Position numbers and translations under genes: made by a program. This document shows, one piece after another, positions 36,399 through 47,530 of a DNA stretch of 64,000 nt. The notes beneath the pieces are model-generated. The model had not been told where the DNA came from. It searched no databases and saw nothing but the letters and a program-made list of their open reading frames with translations. This stretch comes from Populus alba (taxonomy: Eukaryota; Streptophyta; Magnoliopsida; Malpighiales; Salicaceae): contig NC_133297.1 of assembly GCF_005239225.2 (NCBI RefSeq), positions 17,162,147 to 17,226,146 of the forward strand, in the 5' to 3' direction. Positions within the stretch are counted from its first letter, which is position 1. Each line of letters opens with the position of its first letter.

Positions 36399-37172
36399 AT
36401 GAGCGGGTAAAATATTAGCTGTTTCGTGTCTTCACTCAGTGTTTTGTCGGGACTGATCAGATTTACCTGCGTGTTTGATTGGTTTTGTTGTCCTTTCAGG
36501 GAGCAGGAGGAGGAGGGCCAAGCAAAACGGCTGAATATGGAGAAAAGGATTCTGGAGAAACTAGACCAGCTAATTGGTGTGGCCAAAAAAGCTGAAGTTA
36601 ACGATAAAGAAATCTTCAAGAAGGCGCTCGATGACCTCGTTAATGTCAACTCACTCTTCACGATAGCTGTGTTCGTGGGGTTATCCGTGGCTTCTCGCAA
36701 CCAGTATAGCCTTGAAAATCGACGAGAATGTGACGCCGGCCCAGAGGTGGCGAAGAGACTTGTTGTCTTTGAAGTTATATCCTTTGCTTGCTTCCTCTTA
36801 TCTAGCCTGATAGCCAAATCACTCAAGGTTTTTCTCAACCTTTTTCGCCCTCATAAATTCGAAGGACACAGGTTTTTTGGATAGGCTCGGGGCGTTGCCT
36901 TCTTATCCTCAGTGATAGCGTCAACTACTGGGATTGTGTTCTTGACACTTTCAATGGCCGATGTTGTACAGATTAAGGTGGGGAAGCTGTCCTGTGGGAG
37001 CTATTATACTGTCACTGCAGTGGCTACGCTCTCTGTGATTGTGTTTATTGGGGTGCTTATTTATTTGCCATCGATGTTGTTCACTATATTTTATATCATG
37101 TTCCGGATCCCAAATCAGGGTAGCTCAAATGATAAGGGATCTCAGAGTTTGGTTAAAGAATTTCAAGTGTAA
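36399..37172 (+). pseudogene. Small four-helix plant membrane-protein gene, broken by an in-frame TAG
   Basis: Start ATG at 36399 in an 8-nt coding exon (36399-36406), GTAAAA donor, TTTCAG acceptor, exon 2 from 36500. The joined frame reads MSGEQEEEGQAKRL, then a helical segment (LEKLDQLIGVAKKAEVNDKE), a hydrophobic segment at residues 53-68 and a second at 91-110. TAG at 36882-36884 stops it after 130 residues, yet the same frame continues without further stops for 95 codons to TAA at 37170 and contains two more membrane segments (SSVIASTTGIVFLTLSM and VATLSVIVFIGVLIYL). The whole, about 225 residues with four helices, looks like a plant-specific uncharacterised membrane family, perhaps MEE60-like (from memory, unsure). 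Either a recent pseudogene, a truncated allele, or a sequencing error. Confidence 0.7.
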
Positions 37173-38092
37173 AAAAAAAAAAAAAATTGCTGTCCTGTAT
37201 TTTTAATCTCGAAGCGCAACCAAAACCTGTAAAAGGGTGGTGTTTACTTTACTCGTCTCGTAGATATTTGGAGCAAGACTGATTTAATCATTTTAACTTT
37301 CCGATACAATTTCACTTGTCCATGAGGCTTCCCTTGTGGCAGCGTGCTGTCCTCTTCCACGCAGTTAGAAAACATCTCCTTGGAAAACTAGTTACCCTAC
37401 GCATTAAGGTTTTCGAGGAACACCTCTAGATTAAAAGTTTTCAGGAGTTCAAAGTTCAAGTCCTCCCAAATGCATGAATTCGTGATGCAAAAATAGGGGC
37501 AGCTATTAACTTTCAATTGCCATACAGGAACTTCTGTATATTGCCATGTTTCCTTTTATCCAACCATAGGAAAATCGGATACAATTGTCTGCTTAGGAAA
37601 AGACTTTTAAGAGTCGAGAAATTAGCAGCTTAGAGGCTTGTGTATTTCTGAAAAACAGGCTAAGACTGAAAGTTCAAACAACAGAACAATGGTTTCCTAA
37701 ATCCTGTTGGGAGACGGAAGAATTGTATGAACTACATGTGGCATGGTTTAAAGAGATGAGACTGTCAAGGACTTGTTTTGGCGTGGAGAGATTGTATCAG
37801 ATTCTTCTTCTGGAGATCTCTTGGCAAGAATAGTAAACAAAGAATCTAAGCTATTTTCAGAATTTCTGAGTTCACACCTGACTCTGCTCCATAGATGTGT
37901 CTCAAATGATAAGAAATGGTGGGATATAGGTCTCATGGTGAGAAAAAGAAGAAAAGGCCAGACTGATATGAAGTAAAGGACATTTCAGCTGAAACTACAG
38001 ATTCAGACTACATTTTGGAGAAAAGGTATCAGCATCTCAAAGAAATTGTATAGAGACAAGCCAACTAGATTATCAAACAAGACCAACAGAAG
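37173..38092 (+). other. 3' flanks of two converging genes
   Basis: An A-run at 37171-37185 follows the membrane-protein frame. The rest holds the presumed 3' untranslated regions of that gene (plus) and the FAR1-type gene (minus, ending 38093). I see no further gene; the short open frames here are not conserved-looking. Confidence 0.5.
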
Positions 38093-41000
38093 CTACCTCC
38101 TTGATTCAATTTCTTTTACACTTTGAACTATGTCATCAATGTTTCTTGATAAGTGATTGGAATGCTCCTCCATATCTCTCAAAACCATATCAAGCTGTTC
38201 TTGATAAGCTGCAGATCGCTTTCGCTCTCGTTGTAGCTCAGCAGTCAATTCTCGAATCTTTACATCTTTCTCATCCTACAGAATACATAAGAAATAACTG
38301 CATGGTAAAAAATAGAAAATACTAACAAGATTATTGTAGAAATGGTTGAAGCCTCTATCTTCACCTCTCACGAGACTGAAAATGCATGTTACATTGGCAT
38401 CGAAAATTAAAGGTATAGAGATCTAAACAAAATAATCACATCATCATCTTCGAGGTTGAGGTTGGACATTGAAAGAGAATTCTGTATATAGCCCATCTAG
38501 GAGCTGAAGTTTTCATATCAGATTCCAAAAACACTATAGATTTCCTATTTTTGGGCACAGCAAAGCAATAAGGATGGACTTGAGGTTCGTTTATACATGT
38601 TTGTTACTAAGGCCCAAAATCAATCTAATGTCATTTATTAGCTTATAGAGTGAACCGGAGCAAATCTTTCATAACAATATAAGAAGCACAATAATATCCT
38701 GAGAACTACTTAATGCAATTTTATACATAATAAACTCCCAAAGCCCAAAGGATTCCCAACTTCTTGGCTATATGAGGAATTAGCCTCAATGCAGCATTTT
38801 ACAAATACATGTATCCCTGAGTTGAAGTTTCACTCTTTTGGTGCTATCTGGAAATTGTTCATGACTCTGAAATCGCTTGATTCAGTCAGAGAATGAACTG
38901 CACGCTTCAGATTTGAGATGATAACCATCTCAAAGAAAAAAAATTGTTCACTCAAGTCAAAATTTAATGACTTCACTCACATTTCACATCCCATAATCTC
39001 ACACAAATGAAACTCAGGCATGGCTGGTGAGACTGCCTAACAGAATCTTCCATTTCGAATAAAGTAAGATTGCTTTACAAAGTCTTTCATCCAAAAGTTC
39101 ACAAAATCTTACATTTAAAGTAAGAAGGCCTATAAATTTGTTATTTGAAAAAAAGGTAATGGCACATAGCACTGCTAGTCATTGGGAAGCAGAAAAAGGC
39201 TAGAACAAAAATGACCTGAACAAAGACCGCCAACTTCCACAAAATGACAAAAGTGTCCTCTAACTGTTGATAGTGGTACAAAAGAGAACCAGAAGGCCAA
39301 CAGTTTTGGTCATTATACAAGTACCGCCTTCCTCTAATGTCATAAATTGCTCATAATTTAACAGCTCTACTTTCTGAAGTAGATGCTTTTTTCAATTAAA
39401 AAAAAAAAAAAAAAGATCTTTCTTATTAACAGTCACTTGCAGAAACCCATCCTTTATTTTTTGCTGGAACGGACCTATATTTTGGACAGAACAGGGAACT
39501 TCCAGATAGCACTGAGTCAACTAGTAATCATGATTACAAAAGGTTTTGAGCTTGTTCAGTTAAGCAAACGTTAGTCTTCACAGACATAAACATAGATAAC
39601 CATTGACCAGTATTGCACCCCATCCAAAACAAAAGAAACAGCCTGGATATCACAGGCTGGTGTCTTCACGCGAAGAAGGAAGCAAAAGATTGATATCTCT
39701 ATCATCAAAGATGCAGCACAGAACAGCACTGTGTGCACAAAGACAGGTTCGCACCATGGTGCTACCTATGCAGCACCATGTGTTGGAATGACAGGAGAAC
39801 ACCTTGATTAGGTTCTCATGGCAAGGAGTCGGGGAATATGCACAACCAAAAAAAAAAGGTGCTTACTTTACACTTTGCAGCTTGCTGCTTTCACAATAAC
39901 CTTCACCTTCCAAACCACCCTTAGTGAACAAGCAAAGCACGTGGTGGTATCAACTCATTTTGTCTTGATTACCTGTTATCAAAGTCTCACTTGACAAGTT
40001 ATAGCACTCGACAACATCAATTTGAAGTTTGAAGATTCCTGTGGTTGGAAGACAATTCTACTAACTGTAGCGAGTAATAAAATGTAGATTTGCCTCAAAA
40101 AGACATGTAGGAATCTCAGGAAACCCTTCCTGAATGTGGTTTGTCTCTCTACCACTCAACGAGGTTATCATGCAATCCAAATAAGAAATGGACATTGTGC
40201 TTCAGGAAGTAAGATGGATTGCCTTTGTTCCCTCTGACCAGGCTTACTTTTTGTCCTCCAGTTGCTGGCTCACTTTTGTAGGCCATCCAGTCTATAATAC
40301 TTAATAACTGACTTGGACGCTCCAAATTTTGGGATTGACATAAACAAGATTATCTTCATTCGGTGGTTTATGGATTATCTCAACTAGCAGGAACAAGACA
40401 TGACTTATTGCAAGGGCACGAAAAACTAATCTGAATAAAACCCATCTCCATTGCAAGAAGACTTGTTTTAGAATTTTTGTACAACCCTTCCTGAAGTCAA
40501 GTAGCTTCTGGAAAAGATATAAGCTGTATTCTAAATAGAGCACAGTTTATTGTATGTCTTGTGCTTAACAGCTCCATAGACTTGAGGAAAAGTAATGATA
40601 ATCTCATCTTGCAGTAATCCAACTTACAAAAACTAATATTGCAAGAAGGAACACTAGAGCACTTGTTATCTAGTGTAGGCAGGCAACATGTTCTGACAAG
40701 CTTGATGCTTTGTAAGAGGTAAAATGATTGATCATGAACTTCAACAATAGACCAGGAAAACAATAAAAACTGACAAATACTGTGAAGCAAGGAAAGATAT
40801 GGTAATGATCCACGTAGCAAGCAACTATTTAAACTGTCACAACAGTTGAGCTTTACTTTGTCCATGACACTCCAAGGAAAAGCCTCAAATGGATCTAAAG
40901 CTAGTAAGCTACCCATCAGCTTATGAGATGATTGAAACTTATAACCAATTCAACATTCGAGCACAATAACTGACAACGGAATCTACTGATAGATCAACAT

Positions 41001-42154
41001 AATGAACATCAATGCTAGTGAATAACCCAGAAATTACAGCTAGGTGACTAACAAGTGGAAACATGGTAAATAGAGATATAAATAGGCAGTTAATACTTTT
41101 TTCTTAAAAGTAAAAGAAACGGGAGACTTTTCTATTGCTGCACTCACCGGTGTTTGAGATAAAAGCACAGTCCGCCGACCATTAGCGGGTGTAGGTACCA
41201 AGGGATGATTGTGCTCCTTTACAAATCTTGTTACAACCCATTTTCCTGCTTTCTCTTTCTTCACAACTATCATTGCCTTACACCCTTCTCTTGTGACTGC
41301 TCGAGGTTTCCTGTTTTCACTTCTTCTAGGTCTTAACTTACGAAATCCTTCTTTATTGCAAACAAGTCGACGCCAAACAACCTTCCCATCACGCATTGAT
41401 CGTCGAAATGCATCGACGCGCATGATAAATCCCACATGCGTCGCATATGCATCATAGAACACCTTGGCAGCCTCTTCAGACTCAAACTCCATGCCTACAC
41501 ATGGTTCCATATCAGAACTTGCTTCACTAATTGCCAACTCTTTACCATTAGAACTCTCCACAATTTGATCCATGTCTCCATCTTCACTCATAGAAGCAGA
41601 AGCGTTTTCATCCACTGTAGACAACACCATACAGACTTGATTAGTTCAGTTGCAACAATGCAAAACAAAAACATTGACTATGCAAGAAGAAAACCCTTTT
41701 ATCGAGGCTTTTTCTTGATAACAGTGCACTGCTCATTGCAGAATTTGATCCAAGAAACCCACTTGTGTCCCATCATGTTTCAGTCCAAATGCTCGAAATT
41801 ATATAGTTTAAGTAATTTTATGACGCCCATTTTCTTGTACAGCTACTAAGAGAACTGGTTTTTTCAAATATTAATTCCCAAAACATACAAATCAAAAGAA
41901 ATAGAAGGTTTCTAGGTTTTGTACTTTACATACATCAAATAGGAGATGTAAGCATAAAATGGCACCCAACCTAAAAAAACCTTTTTTGTGTTAATGATTG
42001 AAGCTTCAACATCACCATATTGAACACACCAAATATACAGAATCAACAATAACAAACGAAGGGTAAAAACTAGAAGAAGAAGAAGAATGGGAACGTGTAA
42101 ATAATAAATTAATTCAAGAATTATGAAAGAAAACTCACGTTGTGATTGAGACAT
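38093..42154 (-). CDS. Short FAR1-type DNA-binding-domain protein (FAR1-RELATED SEQUENCE-like), three exons
   Basis: Minus-strand CDS 42154-42139, 41614-41148, 38275-38093; junctions are GT..AG, phases fit, total 221 residues. Exon 1 is MSQSQ only. Exon 2 gives an acidic N-terminus and the FAR1 domain (about residues 43-145: CVGMEFESEEAAKVFYDAYA, VGFIMRV, VTREGCKAMIVVKKEKAGKW, HNHPLVP). Likely zinc ligands are C91, C117, H140 and H142. Exon 3 is a 60-residue coiled coil (KIRELTAELQRERKRSAAYQ). FAR1 domains descend from MULE transposases; this short class keeps the DNA-binding domain but lacks the transposase and SWIM parts, so it is probably a nuclear regulator (family inference). The last intron is 2.87 kb. 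A divergent paralogue starts at 56581. Confidence 0.88.
38276..41147 (-). other. 2.87 kb last intron of the FAR1-type gene
   Basis: Begins GTGAGTGC at 41147 on the minus strand and ends TGTAG at 38276. Both flanking exons join in phase 0. It is unusually long beside the 16-, 467- and 183-nt exons. I see an A-run (about 39400-39415) but no clear transposon coding. An additional small phase-0 exon cannot be ruled out. Confidence 0.65.
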
Positions 42155-42315
42155 AATCAAAGTTCAATGCTTTCTGTATGGAATGGAATGGGAATAGAGA
42201 TAGCAGGGGAGTGCGGTGCTTTCCCCTGGTTGGTTGGGTTTGAGAGTCTCAAGACCAGAGACACAGGGTTGCTTTCTTTTCGCTTCTTTTTTTATTGGGT
42301 GGTTTCTCTACAGTT

Positions 42316-42350
42316 GTTTTTTTTTTTTTTTTTTTTACTTTTTTTTTTTA
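42316..42350 (+). repeat. Poly(T) tract upstream of the FAR1-type gene
   Basis: About 35 nt, almost all T, roughly 160 bp upstream of the minus-strand start codon; poly(A) in the gene's sense. It is followed by a duplicated about 55-bp segment (TAATTTGTGTCTTAATARTG at about 42420 and 42460). Confidence 0.85.
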
Positions 42351-42549
42351 TTATTATTAACTATAAGCTCATTTGTTTATGCTTTTTAAAAGTGATTTTA
42401 AAAAGATTTAAATTTTTAAATTTGTGTCTTAATAATGTTTTTGAAAAGATTTAATTTTTTTAATTTGTGTCTTAATAGTGTTTTTGAAAAAATTTAAGAT
42501 TCGCCTTCACCTGCAAAACACAGGAAAAAAAAACCATAGAAAAAAAAAA

Positions 42550-42889
42550 ACCACAAACACAATCAATTTATTTCTTCCTTTGTTTTATCTATTTCTTTCT
42601 TCTTCATGGTTTGTCGGTTGATGGTTAAACCAAGATGATCAATCTAGTTGTGGGTTGCGAGGGAGCGAAGGTGAGGAAGAGTTTTGGTCATTTACGAGTT
42701 GATGATGTGGAGGGTATTACAGCTATTGATTATGTGGCTATGGTGGCTGGTTTCGATGTGAAGATCGCAATTAATGGTCTTTAATTATGAGGGAGAATGG
42801 GTTGGTGTTCACGATAGCGATTCTAGCTGTGAATTGAAGGGAAGGATGAAGACGTGTAGATTGGAAAGAAAAACTTACTTGTGAGAATT
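42550..42889 (+). repeat. Host repeat, left part, interrupted by Copia element C
   Basis: ACCACAAACACAATCAATTT through GGTTTGTCGGTTGATGGTTA and GTGGCTATGGTGGCTGGTTT closely matches 53487-53850. Its right part continues at 52840-52965 beyond the Copia insertion. Open frames in it are short and shifted between copies, so coding is unsupported. Confidence 0.75.
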
Positions 42890-43182
42890 TGTTTTCTTAT
42901 TCCTGAATCAATTACTTCAGTGCCACTTCAATTACTAGAACCAAAGTGATATTTCATAGTACGACCATCTTTGTAAATCTTGTCAACGTAATGCAGAGAT
43001 TCCAATATGAGAGAAAAGAATGAATGAATGATTATTCAATAAATGAAAAATTATTTTTTCATATGGGTTATGTCCATTTATATATGATTAAAGGAGCCGG
43101 TTACTTCCGTTAGTAACTCCTCTAATAACTTGGACCAGACCCATCCATCATGGGCGGACCAGACCTAACCCAATAACCAACA
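42890..43182 (-). mobile_element. Copia element C 3' LTR
   Basis: 293 bp matching 52552-52839. On the minus strand it begins TGTTGGTTATTGGGTTAGG just after a polypurine-like GGGCGAGTGAGAGA and ends AAGAAAACA. It lies left of the pol remnant, as expected for a minus-strand element. Confidence 0.85.
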
Positions 43183-44277
43183 TCTCTCACTCGCCCATGA
43201 AGGACTGAATCTCTCTAATACATTATACTTCAAACTTGCATAAGAATTTCATGCTTGATAAACGGACAGTACGACCTGAAACACACAGTGAAAGGAGCTC
43301 CATTATATAAACCTAATACAAGCTATATAGGAGACATCAACCTCATAATTAATTATTCCTTAAAGTGTACTAATATACCCCAAGCATTTTTAGTTACACA
43401 TGACTGAATATAATTCAATCCCTCGAGAATTTCATACTCAATCCATCATTACAATTACAAGAATTCTAAATCATATCAGATCTATTCAAGTAATATGATC
43501 CTGGCCGGTAAATACAAGTAATAAGTGTAGAACTAAAATTATTTTTTTTTCGCTCTCATATCAATCAAATTTGAATTAACTCACTTTTATATGAGTATTC
43601 ATTTAAGTCAAATCATTCTATGACTATAGGATATACTCCTAAAGTAGTAATCATTAATACATCATCTCATGATATAGTCAAAAGTCATAAAGGGTAAGAT
43701 TTTGAGACCTTAGACATGATTTTCAGAACTCACATAATAAAAAAGCAGGGATCCATTCTTTATTCATGTAATGATCGTAAACACATGTAGTATGAAACAC
43801 ATGTTATAGTGGAGCTTACTCTTTTCTTTTCTTAAGACAAAAAGTATATGTCGTTGCTCTCCTTGTTAGAGGAAATACATTCTACAAGTCTTAGTCTTGT
43901 TGCTAAGAACATAGACTTCAAATCAAAAATTCTCATTGGCTTATTTTTCATTAGTGGCAGATGAATAAGTTCACACTTGGCTTCAATCATAATGGACACA
44001 TGAATGGTAAAAATTCATTCGTGCCGATTCTTTTATTTAAGAACCTTATCTTGGTCCCAGCCAAGGTGACTTTTTTAATAATCATTTTGAGTTAAAATTG
44101 CTCCCATTATGCCCAAGTCGTTTATTGAGCATTAAAATTCAAATAGTTTCATCTCTACTCGCCTTACAAGTGTTCGAGGTGATTACTCATGTGAGGGAGT
44201 CAATCTAAGTATATCGACATACTTCAACAAATGGTATTATACGATACTTAATAACATTTATTCATTACTCAATCACT
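43183..44277 (-). other. 3' spacer of Copia element C
   Basis: About 1.1 kb between the 3' LTR and the solo LTR. No conserved coding is seen on either strand. It probably is Copia 3' untranslated sequence, unusually long for this superfamily. Confidence 0.45.
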
Positions 44278-44282
44278 ATAAG

Positions 44283-46934
44283 TGTAAACCCTCTAGGCGA
44301 AAAACTATAAATTGACTAATTTCATGTAAAACAAAAAGGAAACAAAATTTATAACTCTTGATTGGGTTATCAGAAAATTCTAAAAATTTACGTGGAGCCT
44401 TATAATATGATTCCTTAGCTTCGGTTAAAATTTCAGAATTTTTAGATAAATTCTGAAATTTGATGAAAAATCACAATTTGACTAGTTTTACGTTATTGGA
44501 CGTAATTTTAAATTCGATCATCAGATTGAACTAAAATTTTATGAGGAACCTTAAAATATATTGAATAAAATCTGGTTAAAATTTTAGAATGAACGGAGCT
44601 CAGTAGTGCTATCAAAGAATAAGGACCGTTAAATGGAAGCAAAAAGACTCATTAAGGGTAAAATAGTAATTTACCATTAAAAAAAAAACAAGTCAGCCCC
44701 TTTTCTATTATGAACTGCCGACTGGGCAGTAACAAATAGGAAGAAAAAAGAAGAGAGAAAAACATGAGAAAAACATGAGAAGTTAAGAGAAAAACAAGAA
44801 AAAGTGAGAGAGAGCTTTGAAACTTTAAGATTGAAAGACTTGGACCATTAAATTAAGGAAGAATCAAGTGAAGGAAGATATAAGAAAGGAAGGGAGGGCT
44901 GGACACACTAGGAGGAGAAAAAAAGTTGGGAGAACTTAGATTGGTAAGCATGAAAAGTTTAGATTCTTACTTGAATGAAGTGTTTTTGGGTCTATTTGAG
45001 TAAGCTATCAAACAATGACAATGAAATTTGATTTAATTTCTCATAATCTTGATTTTTTTTAAATTAGGGTTCTTATAAGAATTTGGGGATTTTGAGAAAA
45101 CTAGTAAACATGATGGAATTGAGGTAGAATATTGTAAAAATAGTGAATGTAAGTAGTAATTAAGAAAGAAATTGAATAATTTTGAAGAAAAGAACTTGTG
45201 ATTAAGGATGAGGAAATATAGGAATGAGGTTTTGATTGTTTTATGTTTGAGAAATGATGTTATTTATCTTATTTGAAGTATTTAGAATATAAACAAGTGA
45301 AAGAAAAAAAAAAAACACATCATAAGAATGTGAAAAGAAGAAATAAATAAATAGTAGGAAAAGTTCATGGGAGAATTCTTTAAGTGAGTTAAAAGAAGAA
45401 AATTGATTAAAACTATATATTGAAAATGAGGTGACAAATGAATGAAAATTTTGGTGTAAACCCCAATCAAATAAAAGATATTACGTGCTTTAAATTTAGG
45501 CACATAGGAGAAATGATAATGGATTAAAAATGTAGTGCAATCTGATTGATTCAGGAGTTGTACCGAGAGCAGGGCATCAGGCAGGAGGAGCTGGGCCATC
45601 CCGAGCAGACGGTAAGTGATTCATCACTTTCGTTTAAAATTCAAAGTTTCATTATTAGTTATGAGTTGTTTATGACATGTTGATAAGGAAGAAGTAGATG
45701 AAGAAACTGTTAGTTTGTATGAATTACTGGTCAATATAAAATTACCGGTTGGTATGGAATTACCGGTTGTATTGGCTATTGATAGAAAATAGCTGGATGT
45801 TGGGTAATTCGTATGGAATTACCGATTGTATAGGCTATTAATAGAAAATAGCCGGATGTTAGGTAATTCGTATGGAATTACCGGGTATATTGGCTATTAA
45901 TAGAGAATAGCCGGATGTTGGCCAATTCGTATAGAATTATCGGTTATATAGGCTATTGATAGAAAATAGCCGGATGTTGGGTAATTCGTATGGAATTACC
46001 AGGTATATTGGCTATTGATAGAGAATAGCCAGATGTTGGGTAATTTGTATGAAATTACCGATTTGATAGTTGGCTATTTAAGAAGGTTAGCCGGGTTTGA
46101 GGTAAACTTTGTGAATTTCCAAATTAAAAATTAAGCAATGAATGTTGGTCATAGAGGTCCTATAAGTAAATGATTAATAAATTATGAATGGGTTCTTAAT
46201 GTTGATATATAGTAAGTTGGTGATGAAAAAAATAAATAAATAATTTGATATAATTTGAAGACTTGTGAACATAATAGCTTTATCATCTTTAATGTGTTAT
46301 CTTCCTTATTTCTTATTAATGTTATGTATACAGGTTTTTCACGAGGTGATGCGGAGCATTAAAAATGGGCTTTGTGTTTTAATTTGTTTATTTTGGGGGA
46401 TTTAATATATTTGCTTTATATGTAATTTGTATTATATGGAGATTGTAATATATATATCCTGAACATGTTTTGCTTTCGGTACTTGTACATTTAAAATGTA
46501 TGAGTAAGGAACTAATATTATTAAACTAATCAAAAAGAATATTTAGTAATTATAATCCTGCATGTTTAGAAGATGAATGCATGTTAATGTAATAGTTAGT
46601 TCAATATGAATCTTTTGAGTTTATAATTGTTTGTAGTTAATGTGTTATTTGTTGATGATGTAAGGTTGAGAAAAATACAATGAAGTATAGTTATGTGAAA
46701 TATATTTGATGAGATTGAGATATGATCTAGGATGGTTGGATCAAAGTGGAAGTTATAAGTATTATAATTGAATGATGTCTAGTCGATAACTTGGTAACAT
46801 CAGAAAACAAAGGAAACTTTGTCAAAATTTCAAAAAAAAAAAAAATTCCTATAATCTTAGACATACTATTCAATACTTGATATTAGTAAAGAAATGTTTG
46901 AGATTTCATGCCATTATAATTTGAGGGTGTTACA
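44283..46934 (+). mobile_element. Solo LTR of a Gypsy (Tekay-like) element, 2652 bp, perfect target duplication
   Basis: Starts TGTAAACCCTC and ends GAGGGTGTTACA, near-perfect inverted termini. ATAAG flanks it on both sides (44278-44282 and 46935-46939), a perfect 5-bp target-site duplication. No internal coding is present, so it is the product of LTR-LTR recombination. The orientation is not settled by the near-symmetric ends. A hairpin repeat array lies at 45725-46090. Confidence 0.88.
45725..46090 (+). repeat. Six tandem 60-bp double-hairpin units inside the solo LTR
   Basis: Each unit has GGTAATTC..5 nt..GAATTACC (8-bp perfect arms in the best units) and GGCTATT..7 nt..AATAGCC (7-bp perfect arms), joined by GGATGTTGG-like spacers. 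Units differ by a few substitutions, some paired on both arms. Confidence 0.9.
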
Positions 46935-46984
46935 ATAAGCTTTTGTATTATCCTTAAAACTAATTATATTACTAATTACATTCT

Positions 46985-47530
46985 ACATAAGCCAAGAGAT
47001 CTCACATGTCTAACAAATACATCCCTTGCTATTGGTTTTGTGAATGGATTTGCAACCATAGAATTTGTAGAAATGTGTTTTAGGATCACATCTTATTCAG
47101 TAATTGCTTCTTTAATGTAGTGATATTTCATTTTGATATGTTTGTTCTTTCCATGGTATTTTGGATCTTTGGCCATAACTATTACAGCAGTGTTATCACA
47201 GTAAATTGTCACTGAGTCTGATGTTGATTTGATAATTTTCAAATGATACAAGGAATGTTTTAACCAAACAGCATCTTATGTTGTTGCGGAACAAGTTACA
47301 TGCTCAGCCTTCATATTAAATAAGGATATATAGGATTGTTTCTTACTCCTCCATAGTATTGCACTATCATTAAGCAAGAAAGCACATCCTGAAGTTGATT
47401 TGGATTGTTTGATATCTCCTTTCCAATCAACATCACATAAATCAATCAATCGTAAGTCTTTCTTTCCTTGGTAACATAACATGTAATTTGAAGTTTCTTT
47501 TAGACATCGTAGAATTCTTTTAACTGTCAT
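46985..47530 (-). pseudogene. Copia element C RNase H remnant
   Basis: Minus-strand 47530-47276 reads VKRILRCLKETSNYMLCYQG, KSTSGCAFLLNDSAILWRSK, then a frame change and DPKYHGKNKHIKMKYHYIKE and VANPFTKPIARDVFVRHVRS ending LGLCRM. This is the Copia RNase H order to its natural C-terminus near 46985. It has stops at about 47103 and elsewhere. Confidence 0.8.

Noticed and set aside
36111..36838. Minus-strand frames opposite the membrane-protein gene
   Set aside because: They are antisense to the plus-strand frame that has splice sites and membrane segments.
41209..41849. Plus-strand frames over FAR1-type exon 2
   Set aside because: Antisense shadows; the minus-strand frame carries the FAR1 zinc ligands and GT..AG junctions.
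44283..46934. Full-length LTR element
   Set aside because: Only one LTR with a perfect target duplication and no internal coding is present, so it is a solo LTR.
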